A stretch of DNA of 64,000 nt from Gracilibacillus caseinilyticus (GCF_022919115.1 NZ_CP095072.1:186001-250000), one strand, 5' to 3'. Positions 1 to 9,330 are shown, numbered from the stretch's first letter. Numbers and translations: made by a program. Notes: generated by a model from the sequence alone, not told the origin.

Positions 1-127
1 ACAATATATTTATTTGTAAATATCACGCGAGGTGTGCGCAACCACACAATTTTTCGAGGTTTAGGTTGGTGAATGCCATCCGATCATAATGAGCAGTTGA
101 ATTAGCTTTTTAATTGAATGGGGGCAT

Positions 128-283
128 GCTTTCGTTCATAACTGCTTTCCAAAGTGACTCTTTTGTCCGAATGTAGCTGGCTTTCGTTCATAACGACCTT
201 CAAAAGTTGCTCTTTTATTCGAATGCAGCCGGCTTTCGTTCATAACGACTTTTAAAATAGAGCCTTTTTGTTCGAATAGCATT
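128..283. repeat. 52-bp tandem repeat, family A, three units
   Basis: Three head-to-tail units begin at 128, 180 and 232. Each starts GCTTTCGTTCATAAC and carries a conserved TTCGAAT or TCCGAAT near its end. The period is exactly 52 bp, which is not a multiple of three, so the short reading frame across the block is not credible as a gene. The third unit is degenerate and runs into the terminator of the phosphatase gene. The rest of 1-127 holds nothing recognisable. Confidence 0.85.
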
Positions 284-305
284 AAAACCATATCAGAAAA
301 CATAA

Positions 306-349
306 AAAAGCTCACAAACATTTCTATATCCATGTTTATGAGCTTTTTA
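306..349 (-). terminator. intrinsic terminator of the phn operon
   Basis: An inverted repeat of about 15 bp (AAAAGCTCACAAACAT pairing with ATGTTTATGAGCTTTT) lies directly after the phosphatase stop codon. Read on the minus strand it ends in a T run, as expected for a Rho-independent terminator. Confidence 0.8.
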
Positions 350-352
350 AAA

Positions 353-1099
353 TTATACAGTCACAACTGAATCCTGATCAACCAACCGATTCTTCACCAG
401 TGTAATGACTTCCTGCTCCACACCTTTAGCTAATAAGTATTGTTCAACCGATTCATATGTAGCTGTAAGATACTCATACGCCTTCTCCATGTACTCCCCT
501 TTCGAGTACATATAATCTACCGGAATGCCTTCTGGAAGATCTTCTTCCGTGTGCATGGTCTTTAAATTGGTATAACTCACTTCGTAATTTGATATGATAT
601 CCTTTTTTTCCACACCAGCTAAGCTCAGAAGCATCATGGCCAGGATACCAGTTCGGTCTTTACCACCTGCACAATGAAAAATGATAGTTCCTTCCTCAGC
701 ATGGGCAATAAGATGGAATATGTCCTGGAGCACTTTATTCTCTTCCAGTAATTCAATATAAAAGTCTCCCATGAATCGCTTTTCACTAGAATAAATAATA
801 TTAGAAACCTGCTCTGTGATAAACGGAAAATTGTAATAGTGGCAAAACGCTTCCTTCGCTAACACATTCGGTTTTTCCTGAATTTCATCTTCACCGCGTA
901 AATCGATGACCGTCTTCACACCGTATTCTTTTAAAAACATGATATCCTCTTCTGTTAACTTACTCATATCACTGGATCGTAATAATTCGTGCCATTTTGT
1001 CTGCTGACCATACGCTGTATTATAGCCACCTAACTCGCGGCAATTGTCGATGCTCTCTAACGGCAAACGAACCCAATTTAATGCTGGATTTTTTATCAT
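353..1099 (-). CDS. tyrosine-protein phosphatase of the Y_phosphatase3 type
   Basis: This 248-residue protein has the CX5R phosphatase loop HCAGGKDRTG, with catalytic Cys143 and Arg149, and an N-terminal NCRELGGY segment typical of single-domain bacterial and fungal-type tyrosine or phosphoinositide phosphatases. The start follows an AGGAGGGAGG ribosome site. It is the last gene of the phnDCEE operon, 18 bp after the second permease gene. In the cytoplasm it could dephosphorylate an imported phospho-compound or a signalling lipid or protein; that link rests only on position. The fold and motif are secure, the substrate is not. Confidence 0.85.
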   Translation of the reverse strand: MIKNPALNWVRLPLESIDNCRELGGYNTAYGQQTKWHELLRSSDMSKLTEEDIMFLKEYGVKTVIDLRGEDEIQEKPNVLAKEAFCHYYNFPFITEQVSNIIYSSEKRFMGDFYIELLEENKVLQDIFHLIAHAEEGTIIFHCAGGKDRTGILAMMLLSLAGVEKKDIISNYEVSYTNLKTMHTEEDLPEGIPVDYMYSKGEYMEKAYEYLTATYESVEQYLLAKGVEQEVITLVKNRLVDQDSVVTV

Positions 1100-1117
1100 A
1101 CAATTCCTCCCTCCTGG

Positions 1118-1915
1118 TTATCTACTTTCTCCATACTTCACCATTGTCTTAAGCTTTGTCATCGAAAATTCCAACACTAACATCAGTAGACAGATAACAA
1201 TTAAAATCGTCGTCGTTTGGGCGTAATCATAGGCACCAATCGCTTTTGTTAAAAGCAGTCCAATACCACCTACACCGATAATCCCTAAACCGATGGACTC
1301 CGCCACATCCCCTTCAAAACGGACGGTAATCCAGCCGAAGAAAGACGTAATACAAAGTGGAATTAAGCCGTGAAAAACAATATTAAACCAGGACGCACCT
1401 GTTGATCGCATTGCTTCGACAATGTCGGTACCGACTTCCTCAATACTTCCGGTAAACAGTTTGATAAGATAACCGATCGAAGATAATAACATCGCAATGA
1501 ATCCTGACGTATAGCCAAAGCCGAGGCTGGCAATGACCATCAGACCCCATACAAGACCGGGAACCGAACGGATCACGGCGAAAAAGGCTTTAATAAAATT
1601 GGCCAGATAGTTGCTTGGCGTAATGTTTCTTGCTGCCAAAAAGCTCAACAGCATCGCAATAATCACCGAAACAATTAACGTTAGGAAAGCTAGTGATAAA
1701 CTGGTGACACATGCTAATAAGGCATCTGGGATAACACTCAAATCAATCACCATCATTCTGCCAATGACAGCTGGTACGTTTTCCAGTCTTTCAAAAAATT
1801 TCTGAACATCTAAGTTAACGAGCTTGATCGAGCCAATAAACACGGTGACCATAATAAATGCAATAAGTATTGATTTGACGGCACTCCCTTTTGAAGTTAC
1901 TCGTATACGCTCCAT
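1118..1915 (-). CDS. phnE: phosphonate-type ABC transporter permease (PhnE family, second copy)
   Basis: This is an integral membrane protein of about 266 residues with six predicted hydrophobic segments. It has the inner-membrane binding-protein-dependent permease loop in its C-terminal half (EAMRSTGASWFNIVFHG, followed by the GIIGVGGIGLLL stretch typical of PhnE). An upstream ATG at 1948 is in frame and overlaps the preceding gene, but the ATG at 1915 has the better ribosome site (AAGGGATGG). It pairs with the permease encoded just upstream to form the membrane channel for a phosphonate, phosphite or related phospho-solute. The family call is firm; the exact substrate is not readable. Confidence 0.88.
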   Translation of the reverse strand: MERIRVTSKGSAVKSILIAFIMVTVFIGSIKLVNLDVQKFFERLENVPAVIGRMMVIDLSVIPDALLACVTSLSLAFLTLIVSVIIAMLLSFLAARNITPSNYLANFIKAFFAVIRSVPGLVWGLMVIASLGFGYTSGFIAMLLSSIGYLIKLFTGSIEEVGTDIVEAMRSTGASWFNIVFHGLIPLCITSFFGWITVRFEGDVAESIGLGIIGVGGIGLLLTKAIGAYDYAQTTTILIVICLLMLVLEFSMTKLKTMVKYGESR

Positions 1916-1940
1916 TATTTTTCCATCCCTTACTATTGAG

Positions 1941-2737
1941 TTATGCAATTCGACTGCGAATCGAATTTGTCACGTATTCTGTTATTAAAATAATGCAAAC
2001 AATGACCGTAATGATTGTCAACGCTTCACCATAATTAAATAAATTAATATTGGTATCAATTAAGACACCGATACCGCCGGCACCTACTAGACCAATGACA
2101 GTCGATGCACGAACGTTTATTTCAAATGAAAATAAAGTCCAGTTTATCCAAGCAGGCACAAACTGCGGGATCACGCCATGAAATAATATTTGAAAATACG
2201 ACGCACCATTCGCCTGCAGTGCTTCCAGCTTATCTCCGGAAATTTCATCAATGGATTCTGCATAGCTTTTGCCAAGAAAACCAACTGTTACGAGAATTAA
2301 GGCGATGACGCCGACAATGCCACCAATTCCAAAGATATAAACCAGTAATGCCCCCAGATAATAAAAGGAATATTTCTTAAGATCGAAATGAAGCCACGGA
2401 CAAATACGCGTAAGGCTTTAAATTTATTCGTATGTTCCGAGATTAAGATGCCTAACACAAAGGCAACGAGAGATGAAATATAGGTTGCAATCACGGCATA
2501 TCCCAACGTGTCAATCACTAACGGAATATATTCTCTGAAATTCTCCAAATTTGCAGGAAAGAATTTTTGAAAGAAGAACATCAGAAAGTTGGGCAACCCC
2601 ATTACCATGTCAATAAAACTCAATTCTAAATAGTAGATACTAAAAATACTGGCTGCCAACAAAGCCGTTACCGTTATGATAGCTTTGCTGGAACCACCTT
2701 GCTTTATTGGGATTTGATTATTTGATCGCATTATCAT
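1941..2737 (-). pseudogene. phnE: phosphonate-type ABC permease (PhnE family, first copy), frameshifted
   Basis: Two reading frames together give a normal PhnE. The upstream part (2297-2737) carries the N-terminal membrane segments up to RNIPFIIWG. After a frame change the sequence continues ALLVYIFGIGGIVG and ends with the loop and the C-terminal segments. The break coincides with a run of five C at 2351-2355 (five G on the coding strand); six would restore the frame. The start overlaps the phnC stop as ATGA and the end overlaps the next permease, so the operon design is intact. A consensus error or a very recent mutation is more likely than old decay, because both halves are otherwise well conserved. 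Confidence 0.85.
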
Positions 2738-3564
2738 TGTTCTGCTCCACTCACTTGTCTGTCTTCATTCACAAACGCAGAGGCTGCTCCACCTTTATTT
2801 TGCAGCGTCATTTGCGATTCTTTCCCTTCATAAATATCTCGTACAATCGAATCTGTTAAATGGGACGGTGAGCCATCAAATACGACTTCCCCTTTTTTAA
2901 TTCCGATTATTCGAGACGCGTATCGCTTGGCATAATCCACCTGGTGAAGGTTGACGACACACGTTAATTGCTTTTCAATCGAAATGCTGTGGAGTTGCTG
3001 CATGACAATATTGGCAGATACCGGATCAAGAGAAGCAATCGGTTCATCCGCTAGTAAAATTTTCGGTCGTTGCAGCAATGCCCTGCAAATACCGACGCGC
3101 TGCATCTGACCACCGGATAAGGCATCCGCTCGTTTATACATTTGATCTTCGAGGCCAACTTTTTTCAACAGCTCGACTGCTTCCTGTTTATCTTGCTGGC
3201 TGTACAAACCTAGTAAACTCTTATATAAAGGAGTATTACTTAATTGTCCATGCAGCACATTTTTAATCACATTAGTCCGGCTGACTAGATTATAATGTTG
3301 AAAAATCATACCGATCTTGGAACGTTGGTCTCGTAATTTACGTCCGCTTAATTTCTCCATATGCTGACTGTCAAATACGATATCACCTGCCGTTGGATCG
3401 ACAAGACGGTTGATACAACGAATAAAAGTGGATTTCCCCGCTCCTGATGGGCCGATCACCACGATAAACTCACCAGGATAAAAATCAAGTGAAATACCGT
3501 TCAGCGCGCGCGTTTCTTTTCCATATACTTTAACTAAATCTCGTATAGATAATATTGCTTCCAT
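2734..3564 (-). CDS. phnC: phosphonate-type ABC transporter ATP-binding protein
   Basis: This 276-residue cytoplasmic ATPase has Walker A GPSGAGKST at residues 38-46, the ABC signature LSGGQMQRV near residue 150, Walker B ILLADEP, and a following LDP and H-loop region. The overall pattern (VYGKETRALNGISLDF at the start, FQHYNLVSR at the Q-loop) matches PhnC. Its ATG overlaps the phnD stop as TAATG, so the two are probably translationally coupled. It energises the two PhnE permeases. Confidence 0.93.
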   Translation of the reverse strand: MEAILSIRDLVKVYGKETRALNGISLDFYPGEFIVVIGPSGAGKSTFIRCINRLVDPTAGDIVFDSQHMEKLSGRKLRDQRSKIGMIFQHYNLVSRTNVIKNVLHGQLSNTPLYKSLLGLYSQQDKQEAVELLKKVGLEDQMYKRADALSGGQMQRVGICRALLQRPKILLADEPIASLDPVSANIVMQQLHSISIEKQLTCVVNLHQVDYAKRYASRIIGIKKGEVVFDGSPSHLTDSIVRDIYEGKESQMTLQNKGGAASAFVNEDRQVSGAEQ

Positions 3565-4502
3565 TATTCCTGCACATCCTCTAACGCATTAATGGTATCT
3601 AACATTTCAATGGCCGGATCATAATAATCAGTTTTCGTTGCTTCGAATCGAGTTCCCGCATCTCCATGAAGTGCCTCAAAGTATTCTTCATTTTCAAAAG
3701 ATACAAAGGCTTCCTGTAATGCTTTTTTGAAATCTTCCGGTAAATCACCACGAACAATATAAGAAGCGTCCGGAATATTAGCTGTACGGCCAATCACTTT
3801 GATATCATCTGGATTAAAACTATCTGATTCACCCATCATCGCCATAACCTGGTGTGCTACGGCTGCTGCCTCGTAATCTCCCATTGCCACACCCATCAAA
3901 CTATTTGGATGTCCCTCAGAAAACACGACATTTTCAAAGAAGTAGCCGGATTGTTCGATTTTGTCCGGATCTAAATCCAATTCTTGTACCAGCGTAGCCT
4001 TCGGATAAAGATATCCAGAAGAAGAAGCAGCATTAACAAAAGCAAAGTTAGTTCCCTTTAAATCTTCTAAACTATTAATATCATCATTGTCTGCTTGTGT
4101 AACAAAATCAGTGTAATACTCGGACCCGCCTGGCACGACAGGTGTAACTAATAATTCTGCGCCTGCCTTTTGTTTGGCCTGATAGTAGCTCATTGGGCTT
4201 GCCAGCATGACATCAAGATTTCCAGCAGCCATTGCTTCTATTCCGACTGCATAGCTTCCTCCGTCAAATTCCTTGACTTCAATCCCTAGTTCTTCGGTAA
4301 GATGTTCTTTTAAAGAAGTATGCATGGTTGCAGCTTCTGTTGGATTATTTTCATCAGGCATCTGAACCAAAGTAATCGTCTCTGGCCATTCACTATTTCC
4401 AGACTCTGCTTCTGCAGTTGTTGCGCCCTCTGCGTTTCCACATGCTGCTAAAACGAATACGAATAAAAGCGGCAAAATTATTTTTCCTAACAAACTTTTC
4501 AT
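3564..4502 (-). CDS. phnD: phosphonate/phosphite-type ABC substrate-binding lipoprotein
   Basis: The protein has about 312 residues. It has a lipoprotein signal (hydrophobic segment ending in the lipobox LAAC, Cys about 20 from the chosen start) followed by a PhnD-like periplasmic-binding fold (LVQMPDENNPTEAA near the start, then the MLASPMSYYQAKQKAGAELLV region that lines the pocket in this family). Several ATGs lie together; the one at 4502 has the best spacing to AAGGAG. It is the first gene of the operon and delivers the ligand to the PhnE/PhnC complex at the outer face of the membrane. No C-P lyase, phosphonatase or phosphite dehydrogenase is present nearby, so the ligand stays open. Confidence 0.88.
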   Translation of the reverse strand: MKSLLGKIILPLLFVFVLAACGNAEGATTAEAESGNSEWPETITLVQMPDENNPTEAATMHTSLKEHLTEELGIEVKEFDGGSYAVGIEAMAAGNLDVMLASPMSYYQAKQKAGAELLVTPVVPGGSEYYTDFVTQADNDDINSLEDLKGTNFAFVNAASSSGYLYPKATLVQELDLDPDKIEQSGYFFENVVFSEGHPNSLMGVAMGDYEAAAVAHQVMAMMGESDSFNPDDIKVIGRTANIPDASYIVRGDLPEDFKKALQEAFVSFENEEYFEALHGDAGTRFEATKTDYYDPAIEMLDTINALEDVQE

Positions 4503-4555
4503 AACCATCATCTCCTTTGATTAATTACTTCCTGATCAGACCTTGAAACGGATAA

Positions 4556-4580
4556 TTTGTATATAACTTGTATACAACTC
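4556..4580 (-). promoter_or_regulatory. candidate operator/promoter region of the phn operon
   Basis: The region holds two adjacent similar sites, TTGTATATAA and the perfect palindrome TTGTATACAA (4568-4577), inside an AT-rich stretch about 60 bp before the phnD start. GTATAC-centred palindromes of this kind are typical GntR-family targets. No GntR gene is adjacent, so the regulator is unknown. A -10/-35 pair could not be fixed with confidence. Confidence 0.4.
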
Positions 4581-4684
4581 AAATACAATTTACTTACACT
4601 GATAAATATACAGATCAATTGTTAAGGAAGTGTTAATCTATTGAAAATGTTCTATTAAGTTTGGAAGTGTTTGTTTTACTTATC

Positions 4685-4790
4685 TACTTTTGACTTCTTT
4701 CTTTTAATCGATACAAATCTCGATGCGCTGCTCCCTACTTTTGGCTCCTTTTCTTTTAAACGATATAAATCTCAATGAATTGTTTTTCTT
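4685..4790. repeat. 52-bp tandem repeat, family B, two units
   Basis: Two units have the shared core CGATACAAATCTC followed by a CTACTTTTGGCTCCTTT-like segment. The equivalent positions 4712 and 4764 are 52 bp apart. The same family recurs at about 42.1 kb and 61.4 kb. The remainder of the 4580-4893 gap shows no gene. Confidence 0.8.
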
Positions 4791-4893
4791 ATTTAATACC
4801 TATGCCTCGTAGCAATTTTTAGGCGCTTTGCTACACATAAAAAAGCATTCCCAATCGAAAATGCTCTTTTACAGTCTATTATTACTGATACTT

Positions 4894-5727
4894 TTACACA
4901 TACATCTGCCGATACTTCGTCGGCGTCATGCCCTCATTCTCCAGAAACAGCTTATTAAAATAGCTTGGATTAAGATAGCCAGATCTTTCGGCGATTTCTT
5001 TCACTGTGAGATTTTTTTCTTCCAGCAGTAATTGTTTACTCCATTGCAAACGACATAACGTAACAAAAGTCACCGGCGTCATCTTGGTGACACGTTTGAA
5101 CAGCCGGCAAAAATAGTACGTGCTTACCCCCGTTTCTGCCGCCCAGTATTCCAGATCGAATGGTTCTGGTGCTCTCTCTTGCATTTTTGGTAAAAGGGAT
5201 TGGATCCGCAAATCTATTTCCTGATTTGATTTCGATTCTCTCGGAACGGCATGGTTAGTAAAACAGGATAAGAAAGAATACGTAAGGGTAGATAATTGTG
5301 ATAATCTCAAAAAGCTGTTCTCCTCGGCTTCCTGTAATAATAACTCATGTTCCTTCACCAACCTCGCCAAATCCGGTAATCGCCACAAGGTAAATCGGCC
5401 AAAGCCAATCTCAGACAAAAAGTGAGTTAACGTACTTCCATAAAAGTGAACCCATCTCACACTCCACGGATCATCCGAACTGCTAAAATAAGTTTGTTCC
5501 TGTTGCGGGAAATAAAGAAAGGAATCCCCTTTTTGCAACGTATATTGCTTGCCATTCATTTCTACAAAACCAGTCCCAGCTAAGACGACATGTATACTAA
5601 AATTATCTAACGACCCTGCCTCACGATAGACCTGATGATCCCCGGCCATCTGATAGGAACCGACTGATTCCGGAAGGATCATATAGGCATGTTTTTTTAA
5701 CGTTGGTAATAGCACTTGACGATTCAT
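4894..5727 (-). CDS. AraC-family transcriptional regulator
   Basis: This 277-residue regulator has an N-terminal cupin-like sensor (VLAGTGFVEMNGKQYTLQKGD, around residues 50-70) and a C-terminal double helix-turn-helix of the AraC/XylS type (EIAERSGYLNPSYFNKLF, then GMTPTKYRQ). The start at 5727 is chosen over an upstream in-frame ATG because GGGAGG lies eight bases before it. It is divergent from the Gfo/Idh oxidoreductase and aldo/keto reductase pair, which it probably controls in response to a sugar or polyol. The inducer is unknown. Confidence 0.88.
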   Translation of the reverse strand: MNRQVLLPTLKKHAYMILPESVGSYQMAGDHQVYREAGSLDNFSIHVVLAGTGFVEMNGKQYTLQKGDSFLYFPQQEQTYFSSSDDPWSVRWVHFYGSTLTHFLSEIGFGRFTLWRLPDLARLVKEHELLLQEAEENSFLRLSQLSTLTYSFLSCFTNHAVPRESKSNQEIDLRIQSLLPKMQERAPEPFDLEYWAAETGVSTYYFCRLFKRVTKMTPVTFVTLCRLQWSKQLLLEEKNLTVKEIAERSGYLNPSYFNKLFLENEGMTPTKYRQMYV

Positions 5728-5783
5728 TGCTTCCTCCCTCTTCCAAGGACAATATTGTGTTATCTTATTGCAAAAAGCTTCTA

Positions 5784-5812
5784 TTTTCATTTTAATCACA
5801 ATCGCTTATAAT
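5784..5812 (+). promoter_or_regulatory. promoter of the Gfo/Idh - aldo/keto reductase operon
   Basis: A perfect TATAAT at 5807-5812 lies 30 bp before the start codon. A weak -35 candidate (TTTTCA at 5784-5789) is 17 bp upstream, consistent with a promoter that needs the divergent AraC activator. Confidence 0.5.
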
Positions 5813-5841
5813 AACAACAAAGTTATAGAGGGGGTTCATAC

Positions 5842-6843
5842 ATGGCGATTAAATGGGGAGTTATGAGTACAGCGAATATCGCAAAAAAAGCCGTTATTCC
5901 TGGTATAAAACAATCAGAAACAGGTGAAGTCTATGCCATTGCCAGTCGAAACCTGGAAAATGCAAAAGAAGTCGCAAATGAATTAGAGGTACCAGTTGCC
6001 TATGGAAGCTATGAAGAATTATTGAACGATGCGAGAATTGATGCCGTGTACATTCCATTACCTAACCACCTGCATAAAGAATGGGCGATAAAAGCAATGG
6101 AAGCCGGTAAGCATGTGCTCTGTGAGAAGCCCATTGCTTTAGATGCTAAGGAAGCACAGGAGATGGAAGCAGCAAGTCATAGAACTGAAGTCATTTTGGC
6201 AGAAGCCTTTATGTACCGGTATCATCCACGATACCAAATGATAGAGGAAATCATCCAATCCGGTGAAATAGGAGACATCCGCAGTATTCACAGTGCATTC
6301 ACCTTCAATAACGCTGCCGCGAAAGAAAATGTCCGCTATCGTAAAGATTGGGGTGGCGGCTCGTTATATGATGTCGGCGTCTATCCGATCAGTGCTGCCA
6401 GAATGATTTTAAAAGGAGAACCAGAAGCCGCAACGGTCCATGCTTTCTTTTCAAAGGAACATGATCACGTCGATATGATGGCTTCCGGGATTTTGGAATT
6501 TGACAATGGGATTGCCCTCACCTTTGATTGTGGCATGTGGGCTGCCTCCCGTAATCGTATGGAGATTATCGGAACAGAAGGCAGAATCGAGCTGCCGTCC
6601 GCTTTTGTTTCCCATCAAGATGAACAGGATCATTTCTACCTGCACACCAATAATGGAACGAAAGAGGTCGAAGTCCCACATGTCAATCAGTATGCACTAC
6701 AGGCAGATGCTGTTGGCAAAAGTATTCAAAACGGCAAGGCATTACCTTATCCTGCTGATGATGCGGTGTTAAACATGAAGGTACTCGACGCTTGTCTAAC
6801 TTCTGCTGAGGAAAGAAGACGCGTCGAAATCCAAGGAGGTTAA
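5842..6843 (+). CDS. Gfo/Idh/MocA family NAD(P)-dependent oxidoreductase
   Basis: The protein has 333 residues. The N-terminal Rossmann fold begins GVMSTANIAKKAVIPG, the conserved CEKP motif sits at residues 94-97 with its catalytic Lys, and the C-terminal substrate domain contains GGGSLYDVGVYPI. Members oxidise or reduce sugars, inositols or related polyols and trans-dihydrodiols. An AGAGGGGG ribosome site precedes the ATG. The next gene starts 6 bp after the stop, so the two form an operon with the divergent AraC gene as likely regulator. The substrate cannot be assigned from sequence alone. Confidence 0.9.
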   Translation: MAIKWGVMSTANIAKKAVIPGIKQSETGEVYAIASRNLENAKEVANELEVPVAYGSYEELLNDARIDAVYIPLPNHLHKEWAIKAMEAGKHVLCEKPIALDAKEAQEMEAASHRTEVILAEAFMYRYHPRYQMIEEIIQSGEIGDIRSIHSAFTFNNAAAKENVRYRKDWGGGSLYDVGVYPISAARMILKGEPEAATVHAFFSKEHDHVDMMASGILEFDNGIALTFDCGMWAASRNRMEIIGTEGRIELPSAFVSHQDEQDHFYLHTNNGTKEVEVPHVNQYALQADAVGKSIQNGKALPYPADDAVLNMKVLDACLTSAEERRRVEIQGG

Positions 6844-6849
6844 GTAAAT

Positions 6850-7776
6850 ATGAAAACGATTCAGATAAAAGGACTTGATAAGCCTGTCACGACTTTGATT
6901 CAAGGATCTGATTTTTTTAAACCGAATGTGTATGAAAAAGTGTGTCAGGTACTGGATCGGTATGTTGCGATTGGCGGGAATACGATTGATACAGCACACA
7001 TTTATTGCGGCGGCGAGAGTGAAGTCACGATCGGGATGTGGTTAAAGGAGCGCAATAATCGCGAGGATATTGTTATTTTAACAAAAGGAGCCCACCACGA
7101 CCAAAACGGGCCACGCGTCAATGCCGAAGCGATCCGTCAAGACCTTTTTGAAAGCTTAGAACGACTTGGTACGGATTACATTGATTTATATGCACTGCAC
7201 CGTGATGATCCTGAGGTTCCCGTTGGCGAGATCATCGATGCGTTAAACGAGCATATCGAAGCAGGTCGTATTAAAGCGATCGGTGGTTCCAACTGGACAA
7301 CCGATCGGATTCAGGCAGCCAATGAGTATGCTGCCGCAAATGGCTTAACAGGATTTTCGTTCAACAGTCCGAACCTCAGTTTAGCGAAAGCAAACGAGCC
7401 ATTCTGGAAAGGATGTGTGTCGTGTGACAGTGAGGATCTCCACTGGCATGAAGAGACACAATTACCACTGTTATCGTGGTCTTCACAGGCCAGAGGATTT
7501 TTCACAGGACGATTTACACCAGAAGATCGAAGTAATCAGGACCTTGTTCGTGTCTTCTATAGTGACGCAAATTGGGACCGGTTAAAAAGAGCAGAACAGC
7601 TGGCAGAACAAAAAAATGTTACAGCGATCCAGATAGCGTTAGCGTATGTACTGAATCAGCCCTTCCCAACTTGTGCATTGATTGGCGCGCAGAATGAACA
7701 GGAGTTAATCTCTTGTTTGGAAGGATCGAGCATTGAATTAACGAAGAAAGAAGCAGCATGGATGGAGAATGGGTGA
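6850..7776 (+). CDS. aldo/keto reductase
   Basis: This 308-residue TIM-barrel oxidoreductase has the conserved AKR residues: DTAHIY (catalytic Asp and Tyr), LTKG (Lys), ALHRDDP (His) and GGSNW before the cofactor site. A C-terminal half rich in ALAYVLNQPF also fits. It is NAD(P)H dependent and cytoplasmic, and probably acts on a product or precursor of the preceding Gfo/Idh dehydrogenase. It ends just before a bidirectional terminator, closing the operon. Confidence 0.9.
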   Translation: MKTIQIKGLDKPVTTLIQGSDFFKPNVYEKVCQVLDRYVAIGGNTIDTAHIYCGGESEVTIGMWLKERNNREDIVILTKGAHHDQNGPRVNAEAIRQDLFESLERLGTDYIDLYALHRDDPEVPVGEIIDALNEHIEAGRIKAIGGSNWTTDRIQAANEYAAANGLTGFSFNSPNLSLAKANEPFWKGCVSCDSEDLHWHEETQLPLLSWSSQARGFFTGRFTPEDRSNQDLVRVFYSDANWDRLKRAEQLAEQKNVTAIQIALAYVLNQPFPTCALIGAQNEQELISCLEGSSIELTKKEAAWMENG

Positions 7777-7824
7777 AGACTTGATGATCCAATATAATTT
7801 GTAACAGTATATCCAGAAGCATGA

Positions 7825-7857
7825 TAAAGGTCATTCTAATAATTAGAATGACCTTTA
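7825..7857. terminator. bidirectional intrinsic terminator
   Basis: AAAGGTCATTCTAAT pairs perfectly with ATTAGAATGACCTTT with almost no loop, and T or A tracts lie on both sides. It separates the plus-strand aldo/keto reductase from the convergent minus-strand monooxygenase unit. Confidence 0.9.
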
Positions 7858-7874
7858 TTGTTGATCACTTTTTC

Positions 7875-7997
7875 TTAGCGCTCCATTAGCTTTTCTATAT
7901 CCGTTAGCTCTTGTTCACTAATGGCATTCGTTGATAGCCTTGCTGCTAATCCTTCAAGCTTTTCAATGACTTCATAAATGTGATTCACCTTTTGCAT
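7875..7997 (-). CDS. 40-residue microprotein overlapping the monooxygenase gene
   Basis: This short frame encodes MQKVNHIYEVIEKLEGLAAR and then a second acidic and hydrophobic helical stretch (EQELTDIEKLMER). Its ATG lies inside the last codons of the FAD monooxygenase gene and overlaps it by 13 bp in another frame, with AAGAAATGC context and no separate promoter, so translational coupling is likely. The peptide is soluble and predicted all-helical with heptad-like leucines, suggesting a partner or dimer role. I do not recognise the family. A terminator follows the stop. Confidence 0.6.
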   Translation of the reverse strand: MQKVNHIYEVIEKLEGLAARLSTNAISEQELTDIEKLMER

Positions 7998-9330
7998 TTC
8001 TTTTTAGCCTCTCTTTTTAATACTTTAAAAATAATCGCAGGATGAAATAAAATCGTTACTGGTTGGATAAGGTTCATTACTTGAATAAAAGCATTGTACA
8101 CTTTCTTATCCTGTGAAGAAAGTAAATATATGTTTTTCACATACCATTGTTGAAAACGGAGCATGCGTGATTGGGTACCTGCAATACTTGGATAACGAAA
8201 ATCTTCTATTTTAACCGTGTTCCAAATCGGAGCAATTAGTTTTGATGCTTTTCGATGGAACTTCCGTATTGTATGGACCGTGCATTGTTTGTCTCTCTGC
8301 AATTGTTTTTGCAGCAATAATCCTTCCATAACAGCAATACTCATTCCCTGGCCAAATACAGGGTCAATTCTGCACACCGTATCACCAATGACGAGTAAGT
8401 TATTCGGGAGATCGTTTACTTGATCGAACCTCCGCCAAATGATAGATGGTACACGGAAAACGGTTGTCTCCGATAGTGCTGCTCCTTCTTTGATTTCATG
8501 ATAGATATCTTGTTTTGGCAGTTTTTGCGATAATGCAAGAAATGCTTGCTCATCCTTTATCACTTCTTTTGTATTTATTTGATTCAGATAGCCGATCATC
8601 GTGACGATATAGCGATCACGTTCTACTTTGGAAATGGTACCGCCAATTTTTTCGCCAGGAGGATTCGGATATACGAGCTTAATCTGCCAATCTCTTATCC
8701 GATCTGGTAAATGAAAGAATATACTCACATAAGTCAAACCGAGATCTATTTTTTCGGCTGGTACTGCTTTATTATTTTTTTGGAGCCAGTTGGCAGTAAG
8801 GCTACTCGCTCCACTTGCATCCACGATTAAGTCCGCGGTTAAAGTGCTGGTAGATTTATCATGATGAAGAATTTCTACACCATCCATACGGTTCTGTTTC
8901 TCACTATATAAAAAGTTTCGGACGGATTGATTGTAATGAATGGTGACATTGGGAATTTGTTTTATGTATTGTTCGATATGCCATTCTATGTGAGGACGGG
9001 TCTGAAGGACTGTCGTATAGCCACACATTTTCGCTTCCAGACACCATGATGAAACCAAGATAACTCCTGTGTAGAATTAATCTTAACTGCACCACTTTCA
9101 AGATAATTTTCGGTAATACCTGGGAACAATGCTTCCAAGCCATGCTGACCAGCATGAAGGAGTGCGTGAAGATGTTCCCCTTGACGCGCTCCTTTTCTCG
9201 GCGAAGGAGAGTCGATCTCGTTGTCTTGTTCCAAAATAATTACTTCGGCATAATAATTAGACAAGACGCGCGCAACTACTTTTCCTGAAATGCCTCCTCC
9301 AACAATTATTACTTTTTGACTTGTATTCAT
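7985..9330 (-). pseudogene. FAD-dependent monooxygenase (PHBH-like fold), frameshifted
   Basis: The first part (about residues 1-100, from 9330) has the dinucleotide motif VIIVGGGISG and then RKGARQGEHLHAL, typical of group A flavin monooxygenases and geranylgeranyl-reductase-like enzymes. After a frame change near 9035-9046 the rest follows, with the second FAD motif GDTVCRIDPVFGQG and a C-terminal helical part. Adding one base in the AAGCGAAAA stretch joins the halves smoothly. The joined length of about 448 residues is normal for the family. A function such as hydroxylation of an aromatic or polyketide-like compound is only inferred. The gene ends in overlap with the 40-residue microprotein. 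Confidence 0.8.

Noticed and set aside
128..333. 65-codon frame on the minus strand across the family A repeats
   Set aside because: The repeat unit is 52 bp, not a multiple of three, and no ribosome site is present; it is a by-product of the repeat.
2297..2360. Programmed ribosomal frameshift in phnE
   Set aside because: No slippery heptamer followed by a stem was seen and PhnE relatives do not use recoding; a one-base loss in a G run is simpler.
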